DNA from: Clostridium sp.
Lineage (GTDB): Bacteria > Bacillota > Clostridia > Lachnospirales > Lachnospiraceae
Direction of reading: 5' to 3'
Assembly: GCA_023664385.1 (NCBI GenBank)
Contig: JAMPFU010000004.1
Span: forward strand, 56,691-120,690
DNA length: 64,000 bases
Positions within the stretch are counted from its first letter, which is position 1; the number at the start of each line of letters is the position of its first letter. The notes beneath the pieces are model-generated. The model worked only from the letters and a program-made list of their open reading frames with translations. It was not told the origin of the DNA and searched no databases. Shown here in pieces: positions 36,212-45,251 of this stretch. A program made the translations under genes and the position numbers.

Positions 36212-38596
36212 TTATTTTTCATATAACTTTAAATCGTCTGTTATTTTTTGCCGACAGCTCAATATAATCATCCGTACTACGGAAATAAGCGTCACGATAA
36301 GCATAAATACAAGTGTTTGTAAGATATAATCCATTCCATCTCTCATAACGATATTCCTTGTAATTTCAGGCAGATATTTTTTCTCAACCAAAAACAATAC
36401 AAAAGTTGAAATAATGGCGGCAGCGACACTTTTTATTAAACAGCTTACAACATACGGAGCTGTCAAAACAAAATTGGAATATCCTGATGATTTGAATATT
36501 GCCAAGTTTTTCATTCTTCTTATAAACTTTAATTCATTTATGTACACAACGGAAAGAATGTTGATGACAATAATAAAAATCATGGCACACCTCATTCCAA
36601 GCTTAATTGTTGCGTTTCGGTCCGCATCGTTTACATATTCAGATGTATTGTCGGTTAGTCCGTAATCGTATTGATACGACAATGCCCTTAAAACCTCTCC
36701 TGCCTGCTTTTCCTTTCCATGTGTTACATTAATTATTATCACTGCATACGTATAGTCGAACTTCTCCTTAAATAAGGTATCAGGTACAACAAATTCCACA
36801 TTTGTTTGGTAGCCCCAGTTCAAAAAGCTGCTTCTTGCAAATATGTCAAGCTCCCCCGCATCAAATACCGAAACATCATTCCTTGCTCCATATCTTACCT
36901 TTTGGGGAAGCTCCGCCAAAACAACATCGTTACCCGACATATAGTTGTCTATTACGATTGCCCCGCCCGAGGCTGCAAATTCCTCATATGGCACTGTCTG
37001 GCTCAGTGCAACCTTTTTTTCATATTCCTGTTTGCTTGTTCCATAAATGCCACAGTACACATATCCATCCTCCGTATAATAATTGTCAAGATACTCCTCC
37101 TTTACGTTTAAGTCCTCCAACAAAAACGGACCTGATGTACCATATGTAACCGCATAATATTCCACATACGGAATCATTTTTTCAAAGCCATCCATGTCGT
37201 CCATGTCACATTCATCTCCTGTCAGCAGAGAGAACATATACTCATGGGGTTCCCTTGTACCCATAACATACTGATTGTATTTTTCAACCTGAAGGGAAAG
37301 GATAAATATCATTGCCATCATCAGAAGCGCAGCATATTCCGATACCTTTTCGCCAAAATGGTTATCACGGAAATAGTATTTCAACATAAGGTTCTTCCTT
37401 ATATATTTTTCCTTTCCAGCATTATGTTTCACTGACTTTGTCCTGTCATGCAGCACCTCTGGCGGCATCATACTTTTTTCAATTGCAGGCAGAGCACCGA
37501 TAACAAATGCCAACATACAGATGCAAAGCACGATAAGATACGATTTTTCGGTAAAGTATGGCTTGAAATTGTCCAGCTTTACGATACGTGCGTTTTGTAT
37601 TACACGGAACATGAAAACGGTAACCTGTTTTCCCACAAACACACCCAAAGCATATCCGCATACTATAAAAAACAGACATTCATACAGATAAGATGAGGCT
37701 ATGTATGATTTTGAAAAGCCCATTGATGTAAGAATATCCTGCTGGTTTTCCCGTCCGTTAAAGTATGCTAGGAATGTATGTACGCACAACATCATTGACG
37801 TTAAAAAAAGGATTACCGCCATTGCCTTCAGGAGAAAACCCATGTTTGCATCATCAATTCCGCCCTCTTTTTGTACCTCAAGCATGTTCAGGTCGTAGTT
37901 TGTTATGATGGTACACTCCTGCCTGAACCCTTCATCTTTGTCACCGTTGAAAAAGCTGCAGTCCCTCAGCTTGTGGAATGACGTTATATTCTGAAGGGCA
38001 GAGGCATATGCCCCGCTGTTATTCATATGCAGATATACGTTATAGCTTGAAGTCTCCGAGTCCATAGTACATATGGCGGGCATCCAGCTTCTGTTAATGG
38101 TGGAATAATCAAAGTCATCCAATATGCCGGTAATTATGTAATCAAGTCCGTTTAAATGAATCGTGTCCCCAACCTTATAGTTTGCTATTATGAATTCATC
38201 TTCATAGAGCGCTGTTGCGGATATTGCAACCTCTCCCTTTTCCTCGGGCATTCTTCCCTCATAAATGTCATAGTTGTTCATCTCAATTGCATTGGCATCA
38301 CAGCTTATCAGGTTAAGCATCTCACCGGAAGCCCATATGTTCCCTTCAATTCCAATCTGTGCCTTATCACTGTAATTTTTCACGACCCAGTCTTTTGTAT
38401 CTGCATCAACCCCATGCAGAATTATGTTATATTTCCCATAGGCATCGTATGCGTCCAGTGTCCTCATTTGTTGGTAGGATTCATATGTGTTAAATGCAAC
38501 AAAGATAAGCATGACCGACAGTGACATGCAGAAAACCACAGCCAAGGTTTTCTTTAAGTTTCCTGCTATGTTTCTTACGATAAGTTTACCTTTCAT
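36212..38596 (-). CDS. FtsX/MacB-type ABC permease
   Basis: About 794 residues. One N-terminal helix near 12-34 is followed by a large extracellular domain (about 40-240), a cluster of three helices (about 260-375), another helix near 425, a second extracellular domain (about 445-640) and three final helices ending near residue 785. This is the duplicated FtsX layout of proteins that move lipids or peptides or power a mechanical signal instead of channel-type transport. The ATG at 38596 has GGAGGGGG upstream and overlaps the ATPase gene by 11 bases. Immunity against, or export of, the small secreted protein is possible. Confidence 0.85.
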   Translation of the reverse strand: MKGKLIVRNIAGNLKKTLAVVFCMSLSVMLIFVAFNTYESYQQMRTLDAYDAYGKYNIILHGVDADTKDWVVKNYSDKAQIGIEGNIWASGEMLNLISCDANAIEMNNYDIYEGRMPEEKGEVAISATALYEDEFIIANYKVGDTIHLNGLDYIITGILDDFDYSTINRSWMPAICTMDSETSSYNVYLHMNNSGAYASALQNITSFHKLRDCSFFNGDKDEGFRQECTIITNYDLNMLEVQKEGGIDDANMGFLLKAMAVILFLTSMMLCVHTFLAYFNGRENQQDILTSMGFSKSYIASSYLYECLFFIVCGYALGVFVGKQVTVFMFRVIQNARIVKLDNFKPYFTEKSYLIVLCICMLAFVIGALPAIEKSMMPPEVLHDRTKSVKHNAGKEKYIRKNLMLKYYFRDNHFGEKVSEYAALLMMAMIFILSLQVEKYNQYVMGTREPHEYMFSLLTGDECDMDDMDGFEKMIPYVEYYAVTYGTSGPFLLEDLNVKEEYLDNYYTEDGYVYCGIYGTSKQEYEKKVALSQTVPYEEFAASGGAIVIDNYMSGNDVVLAELPQKVRYGARNDVSVFDAGELDIFARSSFLNWGYQTNVEFVVPDTLFKEKFDYTYAVIIINVTHGKEKQAGEVLRALSYQYDYGLTDNTSEYVNDADRNATIKLGMRCAMIFIIVINILSVVYINELKFIRRMKNLAIFKSSGYSNFVLTAPYVVSCLIKSVAAAIISTFVLFLVEKKYLPEITRNIVMRDGMDYILQTLVFMLIVTLISVVRMIILSCRQKITDDLKLYEK

Positions 38597-39257
38597 CAGC
38601 ATCCCCCTCCGCATGTCCGTCCTTTAGACGTATAGTTACATCAGCCTGTCTGCTTATGTCCTCGTCGTGGGTCGCCATTATAAGCGTCATGTCATACGTT
38701 TTTGCCATGTCCACCATGAGCCGCACGACATTTTCCGAATTTTCGGTGTCAAGATTTCCCGTAGGCTCATCTGCCAGCAGTATTTTGGGCTGATTAATCA
38801 TGGCGCGGGCAATTGCCACCCGCTGCTGCTGTCCGCCGGATAACTGATTTGGATATTTTTTCATTATGTCCTGTATGTCAAGCCGCTCCAATATTTCTTC
38901 AAAATATTCCTTTTCATATTTTTTTGAAAATTCATTTGCCATCAGTATGTTTTCCCTACAGTTTAATACGGGAATCAACTGAAAAAACTGAAAAACGATT
39001 CCAATTTTATTCCGTCTGTAGTTTAATACCTGTCTTCTTTTAAATTTGAAAATATCTTCCTCATCAACCAGTATGCTTCCCGAATCAGGAATATCAATCA
39101 ATCCAAGCATATTAAGCAGCGTAGTTTTTCCACTGCCGCTTTTCCCTGTTACTGCAACAAATTTCCCCTCAGGAATTTCCACCGAAAGCTTGTCCAATGC
39201 GACACATTTTGTTTCGCTATTACCATAAATTTTCTTTAAATTTTTTACTTGAATCAA
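38586..39257 (-). CDS. ABC transporter ATPase (MacB/LolD type)
   Basis: About 223 residues with Walker A GKSGSGKTTLLNML, Q-loop in VFQFFQLIPVLNC, signature LSGGQQQRVAIARAM, Walker B ILLADEPTGNLDTE and the H-loop MATHDEDIS. It pairs with the FtsX-type permease that overlaps its end. I place the start at the TTG at 39257, with GGGAGGAAGGAAGA before it; the frame opens earlier at a TTG at 39275 inside the ribosome site. It is the first gene of a three-gene operon about 100 bases downstream of agrB. Confidence 0.93.
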   Translation of the reverse strand: MIQVKNLKKIYGNSETKCVALDKLSVEIPEGKFVAVTGKSGSGKTTLLNMLGLIDIPDSGSILVDEEDIFKFKRRQVLNYRRNKIGIVFQFFQLIPVLNCRENILMANEFSKKYEKEYFEEILERLDIQDIMKKYPNQLSGGQQQRVAIARAMINQPKILLADEPTGNLDTENSENVVRLMVDMAKTYDMTLIMATHDEDISRQADVTIRLKDGHAEGDADER

Positions 39258-39314
39258 TCTTCCTTCCTCCCTCAATATGTATGCTATATATCATTTAATT
39301 TCCATATATGAAAA

Positions 39315-39333
39315 GCACTAATGGACAATACAC
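39315..39333 (-). promoter_or_regulatory. Shared element upstream of the ABC-secreted protein operon
   Basis: On the minus strand GTGTATTGTCCATTAGTGC. A version with two extra bases lies at 40113-40135 on the plus strand between agrD and agrC, in the same orientation relative to agrC. Binding by AgrA is a guess. Confidence 0.4.
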
Positions 39334-39353
39334 CTATATTATTAATACAGTAT

Positions 39354-39950
39354 TTACGTGTAACGACACTTATTTGCTGTCTTTTCCTTCAACAGCTTTG
39401 GAATACATACTATCTGCGCAAGAGCCCCCGAAGTAATGCCGATTGACAGGCAGACTGCAAAAGAGTGATAGCCTGCAATTGTACATACGACGTAAAGCAG
39501 GCACAGTACACAGACATTCCTCCTTGCAAGAAGCCTGTACCGCCTTTTCTCCTCAGCATCCAGCCGCCTGTTTTCCGAATCAACCGGACTGAAAATAAAA
39601 ACTCCCGTTGCAGAAATAGCTGTAACAATTCCAACAAACCATCCGTTTTGTACTATAGTTGAACAAGCAAAGCATATTGCAAGTACGGCTGAAGAAATGC
39701 ATATACATTGAAATGGCGTTTTTGCATGAAAGCCGCCCGCATACCTTCTGACTGCAAGCAGTGCAAAAAGAAGCAGTACGCCCTTCAAAAAGCATCCCAT
39801 CACTCCGCATATGACAAGAAATACCCCAAGAGGAATGGAGGTGAACATAAGATTATATGCTGCGTATTCATATAATTCCCGATCTTCCGCATCCACAGCT
39901 TTTTTTAATATCAGCCATTCTACAATATGTCTGCTGACGCCAAGCAACAT
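39354..39950 (-). CDS. agrB: AgrB, autoinducer prepeptide processing protease
   Basis: 198 residues, five to six membrane helices. The AgrB active pair H75 and C82, seven residues apart, lies in RRYAGGFHAKTPFQC, and SPVDSENRRLDAEEKRRYR is the family motif after the fourth helix. AgrB is a membrane cysteine protease that cuts the C-terminal tail of AgrD and closes the ring. Its ATG overlaps the agrD stop (TAATG), so the two are translationally coupled. The ABC operon follows about 97 bases after its stop. Confidence 0.93.
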   Translation of the reverse strand: MLLGVSRHIVEWLILKKAVDAEDRELYEYAAYNLMFTSIPLGVFLVICGVMGCFLKGVLLLFALLAVRRYAGGFHAKTPFQCICISSAVLAICFACSTIVQNGWFVGIVTAISATGVFIFSPVDSENRRLDAEEKRRYRLLARRNVCVLCLLYVVCTIAGYHSFAVCLSIGITSGALAQIVCIPKLLKEKTANKCRYT

Positions 39951-40099
39951 TACTTTTGAAAGCGCTTAAGTCCAGCAGGGATTTTCGGCTGGAAAACAAG
40001 CATACTTCCTGCCGAATTTGCACTATGCTTAAGCTCCCTTGTCAGTAAACCTGCCAACTTTTCTGCCGCCTTATTTTTTCTTACTTTTTTCTCTGCCAT
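39950..40099 (-). CDS. agrD: AgrD, cyclic autoinducer peptide precursor
   Basis: A 49-residue peptide below the usual ORF length limit. It has a basic amphipathic N-terminal helix (KNKAAEKLAGLLTREL), a core around SANSAGSMLVF and a tail QPKIPAGLKRFQK; the QPK-P motif after the core is the AgrB cleavage signature. No cysteine is present. Serine 32, five residues from the expected C terminus F36, would give a five-residue serine lactone (SMLVF), as in the rare serine-type autoinducers. GGGAGGAAGT precedes the ATG at 40099, and the stop overlaps the agrB start. Confidence 0.8.
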   Translation of the reverse strand: MAEKKVRKNKAAEKLAGLLTRELKHSANSAGSMLVFQPKIPAGLKRFQK

Positions 40100-40425
40100 A
40101 CTTCCTCCCTTCGTGTATTGTTACCCATTAGTGCCTACAAAAAGAATATAATAAAGAACTATTTTTTTCTACAATTCTAATGTGAAACGACATAAAATAG
40201 GTTTTTTTGTCGTTTTTTATTTTCAGAGGACATTTATTTAATATTTTACAGAATAATTCTCTTACATTTTATTTTAATTTTATCTGTACAAGCTTCCCTT
40301 TCACAAGCAAATATTATATTCTTACAATACAAAAAACGTGCAATTTCGTTTTTTTTCGCTTTACTATATTGTTTTTTATTACTTTACTATGTAAAATGTA
40401 CCTATAAAGCATGGTAGGGAGCGTT
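40100..40425. promoter_or_regulatory. Divergent agrD/agrC control region
   Basis: This 326-base AT-rich gap contains the presumed promoters of agrDB and agrCA. The element GTGTATTGT-TA-CCCATTAGTGCC lies at 40113-40135. A hairpin, AAACGACA at 40185-40192 with TGTCGTTT at 40208-40215, is followed by TTTATTTT on the plus strand and could terminate or attenuate rightward RNA. Confidence 0.5.
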
Positions 40426-41739
40426 ATGGAACGGGTAGTAGTATATGCAATTATATATATTGTACAGGGGATGATTGCCTTTTTTTACCTGAGCAGAATA
40501 TTTATGCAGCGAAGAAACAATCGGTTTACTTTACTCTGCTATTTTTTGACATACTTTATCCAATATATTACCTTCTTTTTTAATATCATTCTTTTGAATA
40601 TTTCCATGTTCCTTATCATGAATTTTATATTAATTTTCTCATGCTATAAGGCAAATATATTTCATGCATTGTTCCACGCAACAATAATGACCTCCTTTAT
40701 GTGTCTTTCTGAATATATTATTATACTTAATGTTATGGGTAATATTATGAATACAATAACGGATGTTTTAGATTTGGGATATCCACTGGTAATTATCTTT
40801 TTTATTTCAACAAAATTTTTATATTGGCTGTTGCTGTATATCGTTACTAAGATTACCGATTTTTCAAACAAAAGAATCGTAATTGACAACTCAACAATAC
40901 TGCTGACACTGTTTCCAATCTTCTCTTTTATTATGTTTGTAATACTGCATGTGATAACCGTATCCAACAGCTTAACAAGAATGTCAGAATACCTTTTTGT
41001 TGCAGTTGACATTTTTCTTATTCTTTGCAATGTATTTATTATATGGCTCTATGATTATAATCTGGCACAGCATGAGGCACTGACAAAGCTTAGGCTTGAG
41101 CATCAGCATATCAATGACACAGAAAATTATAATAAGCTTATGACACAGCATAATGAAAATCAAAAAATTTTAATTCATGATATTAAAAATCATCTGCAAG
41201 CCGTCTATTCATTAAACATGGACCAAAAATACACGCAGGCAAATTCTTATTTGTCCAATCTTTTAGATACGCCGGTGCTTACGCATACATATGAACCAAC
41301 CAACTCACATGACCTAAATTTGCTTTTATCCAGATATATCACAATCTGTGATGAAAAACGGATTACATTTACTATAAATGCACGAAATACGGATTTAAGC
41401 TACATGAAGCTTGAAGACATTACTACACTTTTTTGTAATCTGATTGATAATGCCATTGAGGCTGCCGAGGGAACAGAGCATGCGCATGTTAATTTACAGA
41501 TACAGGACAGTGAAAATAGCACCCAGACCGTCATAACAGTTATTAATTCGAGCAGTCGCGCACCGATTATCAAAAACAATCATTACCGTACATCAAAATC
41601 CAACCCATATATGCACGGAATAGGTACTTACAGTCTGCAACGGGTGATAGAAAAATATAAGGGTGATTTTGAAACCTATTATCTTGAAGCTGAAAAAGAA
41701 TTTCACGCAGTTATTCTGCTACGCTATAAGGAGGTATAA
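40426..41739 (+). CDS. agrC: AgrC-type sensor histidine kinase
   Basis: About 437 residues. Six or seven membrane helices fill the first 200 residues, the peptide-sensing part of this family. The kinase part begins with the AgrC H-box ILIHDIKNHLQAVYSL and has a GHKL ATPase with LFCNLIDNAIEAAE and the loop YMHGIGTYSLQRVIEKYKGD. It is predicted to detect the AgrD-derived ring outside the cell and to phosphorylate AgrA. I choose the ATG at 40426, with AGGGAGCGTT before it. It runs divergently from agrDB and is followed by agrA 4 bases later. Confidence 0.9.
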   Translation: MERVVVYAIIYIVQGMIAFFYLSRIFMQRRNNRFTLLCYFLTYFIQYITFFFNIILLNISMFLIMNFILIFSCYKANIFHALFHATIMTSFMCLSEYIIILNVMGNIMNTITDVLDLGYPLVIIFFISTKFLYWLLLYIVTKITDFSNKRIVIDNSTILLTLFPIFSFIMFVILHVITVSNSLTRMSEYLFVAVDIFLILCNVFIIWLYDYNLAQHEALTKLRLEHQHINDTENYNKLMTQHNENQKILIHDIKNHLQAVYSLNMDQKYTQANSYLSNLLDTPVLTHTYEPTNSHDLNLLLSRYITICDEKRITFTINARNTDLSYMKLEDITTLFCNLIDNAIEAAEGTEHAHVNLQIQDSENSTQTVITVINSSSRAPIIKNNHYRTSKSNPYMHGIGTYSLQRVIEKYKGDFETYYLEAEKEFHAVILLRYKEV

Positions 41740-41743
41740 TTTT

Positions 41744-42451
41744 ATGTTAAGCATTGCCATATGTGATGATGCTTGTGATTTCTGTAAGGAATTAGAGAAT
41801 TATATAATAGAATATCTTTCCGGCAAAAAGCTGGAATTTAACATATCCATATTTCACTCAAGTGAGGATATCCTTTCTTCACCCGAAATATTTGATATTG
41901 CTTTCCTTGATGTTGAGATGTCAGGACTTTCCGGTATTCATGCGGGAAAGGAGCTTACAAAAAGAAACAAGCATATGATTTTTTTCATTATTACGTCTTT
42001 TGAGGATTATTTGGACGAGGCACTACGGTTTCATGCTTTTCGTTATCTATCAAAGCCCCTTGACAAAAATCGGCTATTCCGTAACCTTGACGATGCCATA
42101 CATCTGTACACCACAACGTCAACAAAAATAGCAATCGAGACAAAGCATGATGTACACACGGTATTGTCATCAGACATTATTATGGTGGAAGCCAGATTGG
42201 GCAGCGTGATTGTATATACCCCAAACGAAACTTATTATTCCACAACGAAGATGAATGACTGGGAAGCCCGTCTGCCAAAAATCAACTTTTTCCGCTGTCA
42301 CAGGAGCTTTATTGTGAATTTTAATTATGTAAACTATTTTGACAACTATCTGATTCATTTGTGTAATAGTCAATATAAAGCCTATCTGACTATGCGCAAA
42401 TACAGCGAATTTAAGCATGAGTACTTTGTGTTTTTGGAGCATATCGGGTAA
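41744..42451 (+). CDS. agrA: AgrA-type LytTR response regulator
   Basis: 235 residues. The receiver domain starts MLSIAICDDACDFCKEL, has the phosphoacceptor aspartate in FDIAFLDVEMSGLSG and KPLDKNRLFRNLD at its end. A LytTR DNA-binding domain (about 135-232) has VHTVLSSDIIMVEARLGSVIVYT and FFRCHRSFIVNFNYV. LytTR regulators bind paired 9-bp direct sites. AAGGAGGTATAATTTT precedes the ATG at 41744; a longer frame from 41663 overlaps agrC and is not supported. Its likely targets are the agr promoters and perhaps the ABC operon. Confidence 0.92.
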   Translation: MLSIAICDDACDFCKELENYIIEYLSGKKLEFNISIFHSSEDILSSPEIFDIAFLDVEMSGLSGIHAGKELTKRNKHMIFFIITSFEDYLDEALRFHAFRYLSKPLDKNRLFRNLDDAIHLYTTTSTKIAIETKHDVHTVLSSDIIMVEARLGSVIVYTPNETYYSTTKMNDWEARLPKINFFRCHRSFIVNFNYVNYFDNYLIHLCNSQYKAYLTMRKYSEFKHEYFVFLEHIG

Positions 42452-42538
42452 CATACTTCTTATCAATCATTTACACAAGACTTGTTTTTACCTGTATTTT
42501 ATTTTATAATTGGACACGTATTAAAGGCAGGTGATTTT

Positions 42539-43306
42539 ATGTCAGAGGCTTATTCCGATTTCGCCCTTGTTTATGACAGGCTTATGGACAATATTCCCTA
42601 TGACGAGTGGTTTCATTATATAAGTCTTTTACTCGATGAATTTAATATAAAAAAAGGCATCATTGCTGAGCTTGGCTGCGGCACGGGAGCAATTACGGAA
42701 CGGCTTGCTGCGGCAGGCTATGACATGATAGGCATAGACAACGCTCCTGCCATGCTGGATATTGCCCAAAAAAAGAAGGAAGCAAACGGCTCATCAACAT
42801 TATATCTCAATCAGGATATGCGGGGATTTGAGCTTTACGGCACTGTCTCCGCCATTATAAGCGTATGTGACAGCGTGAATTATATTCTTGACAGCAATGA
42901 GCTTACGGAGGTTTTCAGGCTTGTAAACAACTATCTTGACCCCAAAGGCATATTTATATTTGATTTTAACACATGCCATTACTATCTTGATGTTGTTGCC
43001 GACGCCACCATAGCGGAGGACAGGGAGGATATAAGCTTTATATGGGATAACCTTTATGATGAGGAAGCCGATATAAATGAATTATATTTAAGCCTTTTTA
43101 TCAGGGATAACAATTTGAATGAGGATAATTTATACAGAAAATACGAGGAGCTGCACCTTCAAAAAGGGTATACGCTTACCGAGATGCTTCATATCGTTAA
43201 AGCTTCGGGACTAGAGCTTGTATGTGCGTATGACGCATTTACAAAAAATCCCGCTGCCGAAAGCAGCGAGCGAATTTATATTATTGCAAGAGAATGTGGA
43301 AAATAA
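42539..43306 (+). CDS. Class I SAM-dependent methyltransferase
   Basis: 255 residues. The Rossmann SAM motifs are AELGCGTGAITERLAAAGYDMIGIDNAP (motif I and II) and the acidic residues at YLNQDMRGFEL; ISVCDSVNYILDSNE is motif IV-like. The opening YSDFALVYDRLMDNIPYDEWFHYI is typical of a subgroup of small-molecule methyltransferases in Firmicutes. The substrate is unknown. The start at 42539 follows AAGGCAGGTG; hslO follows 28 bases after, so they are likely co-transcribed. Confidence 0.88.
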   Translation: MSEAYSDFALVYDRLMDNIPYDEWFHYISLLLDEFNIKKGIIAELGCGTGAITERLAAAGYDMIGIDNAPAMLDIAQKKKEANGSSTLYLNQDMRGFELYGTVSAIISVCDSVNYILDSNELTEVFRLVNNYLDPKGIFIFDFNTCHYYLDVVADATIAEDREDISFIWDNLYDEEADINELYLSLFIRDNNLNEDNLYRKYEELHLQKGYTLTEMLHIVKASGLELVCAYDAFTKNPAAESSERIYIIARECGK

Positions 43307-43334
43307 GCTGCGTTTTTCAGGAGGTTAAATTACT

Positions 43335-44195
43335 ATGTCCGATTATATTGTCCGGGGAATGGCGGCAGGCAATCAGGTAAGATTTTTTGCATGTCGTTCT
43401 ACAAATACAGTTGAAAAGGCAAGAATCACGCACGGCACAAGCCCTGTTGTGACAAATGCCCTTGGCAGGCTTTTAACAGGCGGCGCCTTGATGGGCGCCA
43501 TGTGTAAAAATGATGATGATAAGCTTACAATCCGTATTCAATGTCAGGGTCCCATACAGGGACTTCTTGTAACCTCCGATTCAAAAGGAAATGTGAAGGG
43601 ATATGTAAGCGAAGCCGATGTTATGCTGCCTGCAAGAGACGTTGCAAAGGCAATCGACCTTGGCGTAATGAGCGTTATCAAGGATATCGGGCTGAAGGAG
43701 CCTTATGTGGGGCAGACACACCTTGTAAGCAGCGAGATTGCCGAGGATTTAACCTATTATTTTGCAACAAGCGAGCAGATACCCTCATCGGTTGCTTTGG
43801 GCGTTCTTCTTGATGATGATGCAGCAGTAAGCGCTGCAGGCGGATTTATTATACAGCTTATGCCCTTTGCCGAGGAGTCAGTGATAAGCTTTCTTGAAAA
43901 CAGGCTGAAGGAGATTTCCTTTACCACAATGCTTGAAAAGGGCTTATCCGTTGAGGACATTATAAAAAATATATTTGACGGCTATGACGTAAGCATTACC
44001 GACACACTTCCCATGGCATATATGTGTGATTGCAGCAAGGAGCGTGTTGAGAAGGCAGTCATAAGCCTTGGACGAAAAGAGCTGGCAGACATGATTCAGG
44101 AGGGCAAGCCCATCGAGGTTGTATGTGACTTTTGCAGAACAAAATATGCATTTTCCACTGACGAGCTTATCAGCTTCCTGACTTTAAAAAAATAA
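43335..44195 (+). CDS. hslO: Redox-regulated chaperone Hsp33
   Basis: 286 residues. The opening DYIVRGMAAGNQVRFFACRSTN and LGRLLTGGALMGAMCKND are Hsp33 signatures. The C-terminal zinc switch is CDCSKERVEKAV with CDFCRTKYAF, four cysteines that hold zinc when reduced and form disulfides on oxidation, unfolding the linker and activating the chaperone. In an anaerobe it would guard proteins during oxygen exposure. CAGGAGGTTAAATTACT is the ribosome site. Confidence 0.96.
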   Translation: MSDYIVRGMAAGNQVRFFACRSTNTVEKARITHGTSPVVTNALGRLLTGGALMGAMCKNDDDKLTIRIQCQGPIQGLLVTSDSKGNVKGYVSEADVMLPARDVAKAIDLGVMSVIKDIGLKEPYVGQTHLVSSEIAEDLTYYFATSEQIPSSVALGVLLDDDAAVSAAGGFIIQLMPFAEESVISFLENRLKEISFTTMLEKGLSVEDIIKNIFDGYDVSITDTLPMAYMCDCSKERVEKAVISLGRKELADMIQEGKPIEVVCDFCRTKYAFSTDELISFLTLKK

Positions 44196-44211
44196 GGAAT
44201 TTCGCAATTGA

Positions 44212-45204
44212 CTATACATTGTATATCTCATTCAATTTTTTTATCATATCCGTAAATTGCTCACGAACGCTAGATGGTTCAACAATTTCCACGTCATCGG
44301 ATAGGCCTGCTATCCAGCCGAGGAACTGTCCGCTTACTGCCACGTCAACATTTACGGTAACATGCTTGTCACTATCAGGGTGAAGCATAACGTCCCTACC
44401 AAAACGGTCGATGATAACTCCCACAAGCTTATTCGACACCCTAAGCTTAACCGTACACATCTTGCCGCCGTACATACCAAAGGTTTGCTTAGAATATGAC
44501 GCAGCGTCAAACTGCTCAAACAGTGCTTTTCCATTTCGCGGTATATCCGTTTCCTCAAGCTTTAACATCTTGTCTACACGATAATGCTTTATTATTTGGG
44601 ACTTCTCGTCAAAGCCGACCAAATAGTAATTTTCATCGTCCCATATCAGTCCCCAAGGGCTTACCTTGTATCGTTCTCCATTATTTTTTGGCACAAGCTG
44701 CTTTTTCACATTCCATGAGGTATACTGGAACGTAACCTGAACGCCATTATGTATCGCACGGTGAAGCACGTCCACGGATATATATATTTTCTCATTCAGA
44801 TTTTTTACCCTGTTAAGCACATACACCTGCCTCTGCAGTTGTCTTGCCTCATGCTTACTTGTTAGGTTTTCAATTTTTTTAATCAGCTCATTTGTCTTTT
44901 TTACCGTAATAAACTTTGAGGACTGTACGGCATCCACCAAAAGCTTAAGCTCAGCCAGCTCAAAGTCCCTTGAGACAAGACTGTAATACATGTTACGGTC
45001 ATGCTTTTTCTTTACGATATCCATGCCATACGCTATCAAAGTGTCTATATCATTATAAAGGCTTTTACGCTCTGCCTTTATGTTATGTCCCGCCAGCATG
45101 TCTATCATTTCATTTATCGTGACACCGTGTTCCTCGTCCGTCTCACGATACAGCATGTCTATCATGTATATCAGCTTCAGCTTTTGGTTTTCATTTCTTG
45201 CCAT
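44212..45204 (-). CDS. HTH-WYL transcriptional regulator
   Basis: 330 residues: an N-terminal winged HTH (about 5-70, LIYMIDMLYRETDEEHGVTINEMIDML, RKSLYNDIDTLIAYG), then a WYL domain with VTFQYTSWNVKKQLVPKNNGERYKVSPWGLIWDDENYYLVGF and a WCX-like C-terminal part. WYL regulators sense ligands such as nucleotides or single-stranded nucleic acids, some controlling phage defence or DNA-damage genes. The target cannot be seen. The ATG at 45204 follows TTGGAGGATTGT. It converges with hslO; no strong terminator is visible in the 16-base gap. Confidence 0.92.
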   Translation of the reverse strand: MARNENQKLKLIYMIDMLYRETDEEHGVTINEMIDMLAGHNIKAERKSLYNDIDTLIAYGMDIVKKKHDRNMYYSLVSRDFELAELKLLVDAVQSSKFITVKKTNELIKKIENLTSKHEARQLQRQVYVLNRVKNLNEKIYISVDVLHRAIHNGVQVTFQYTSWNVKKQLVPKNNGERYKVSPWGLIWDDENYYLVGFDEKSQIIKHYRVDKMLKLEETDIPRNGKALFEQFDAASYSKQTFGMYGGKMCTVKLRVSNKLVGVIIDRFGRDVMLHPDSDKHVTVNVDVAVSGQFLGWIAGLSDDVEIVEPSSVREQFTDMIKKLNEIYNV

Positions 45205-45251
45205 ACAATCCTCCAATTTTTCATATGTCAAAAACAGCAATGAAAATGATT

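Noticed and set aside
41663..41743. N-terminal extension of AgrA inside agrC
   Set aside because: AAGGAGGT directly precedes the ATG at 41744, which begins a normal receiver domain.
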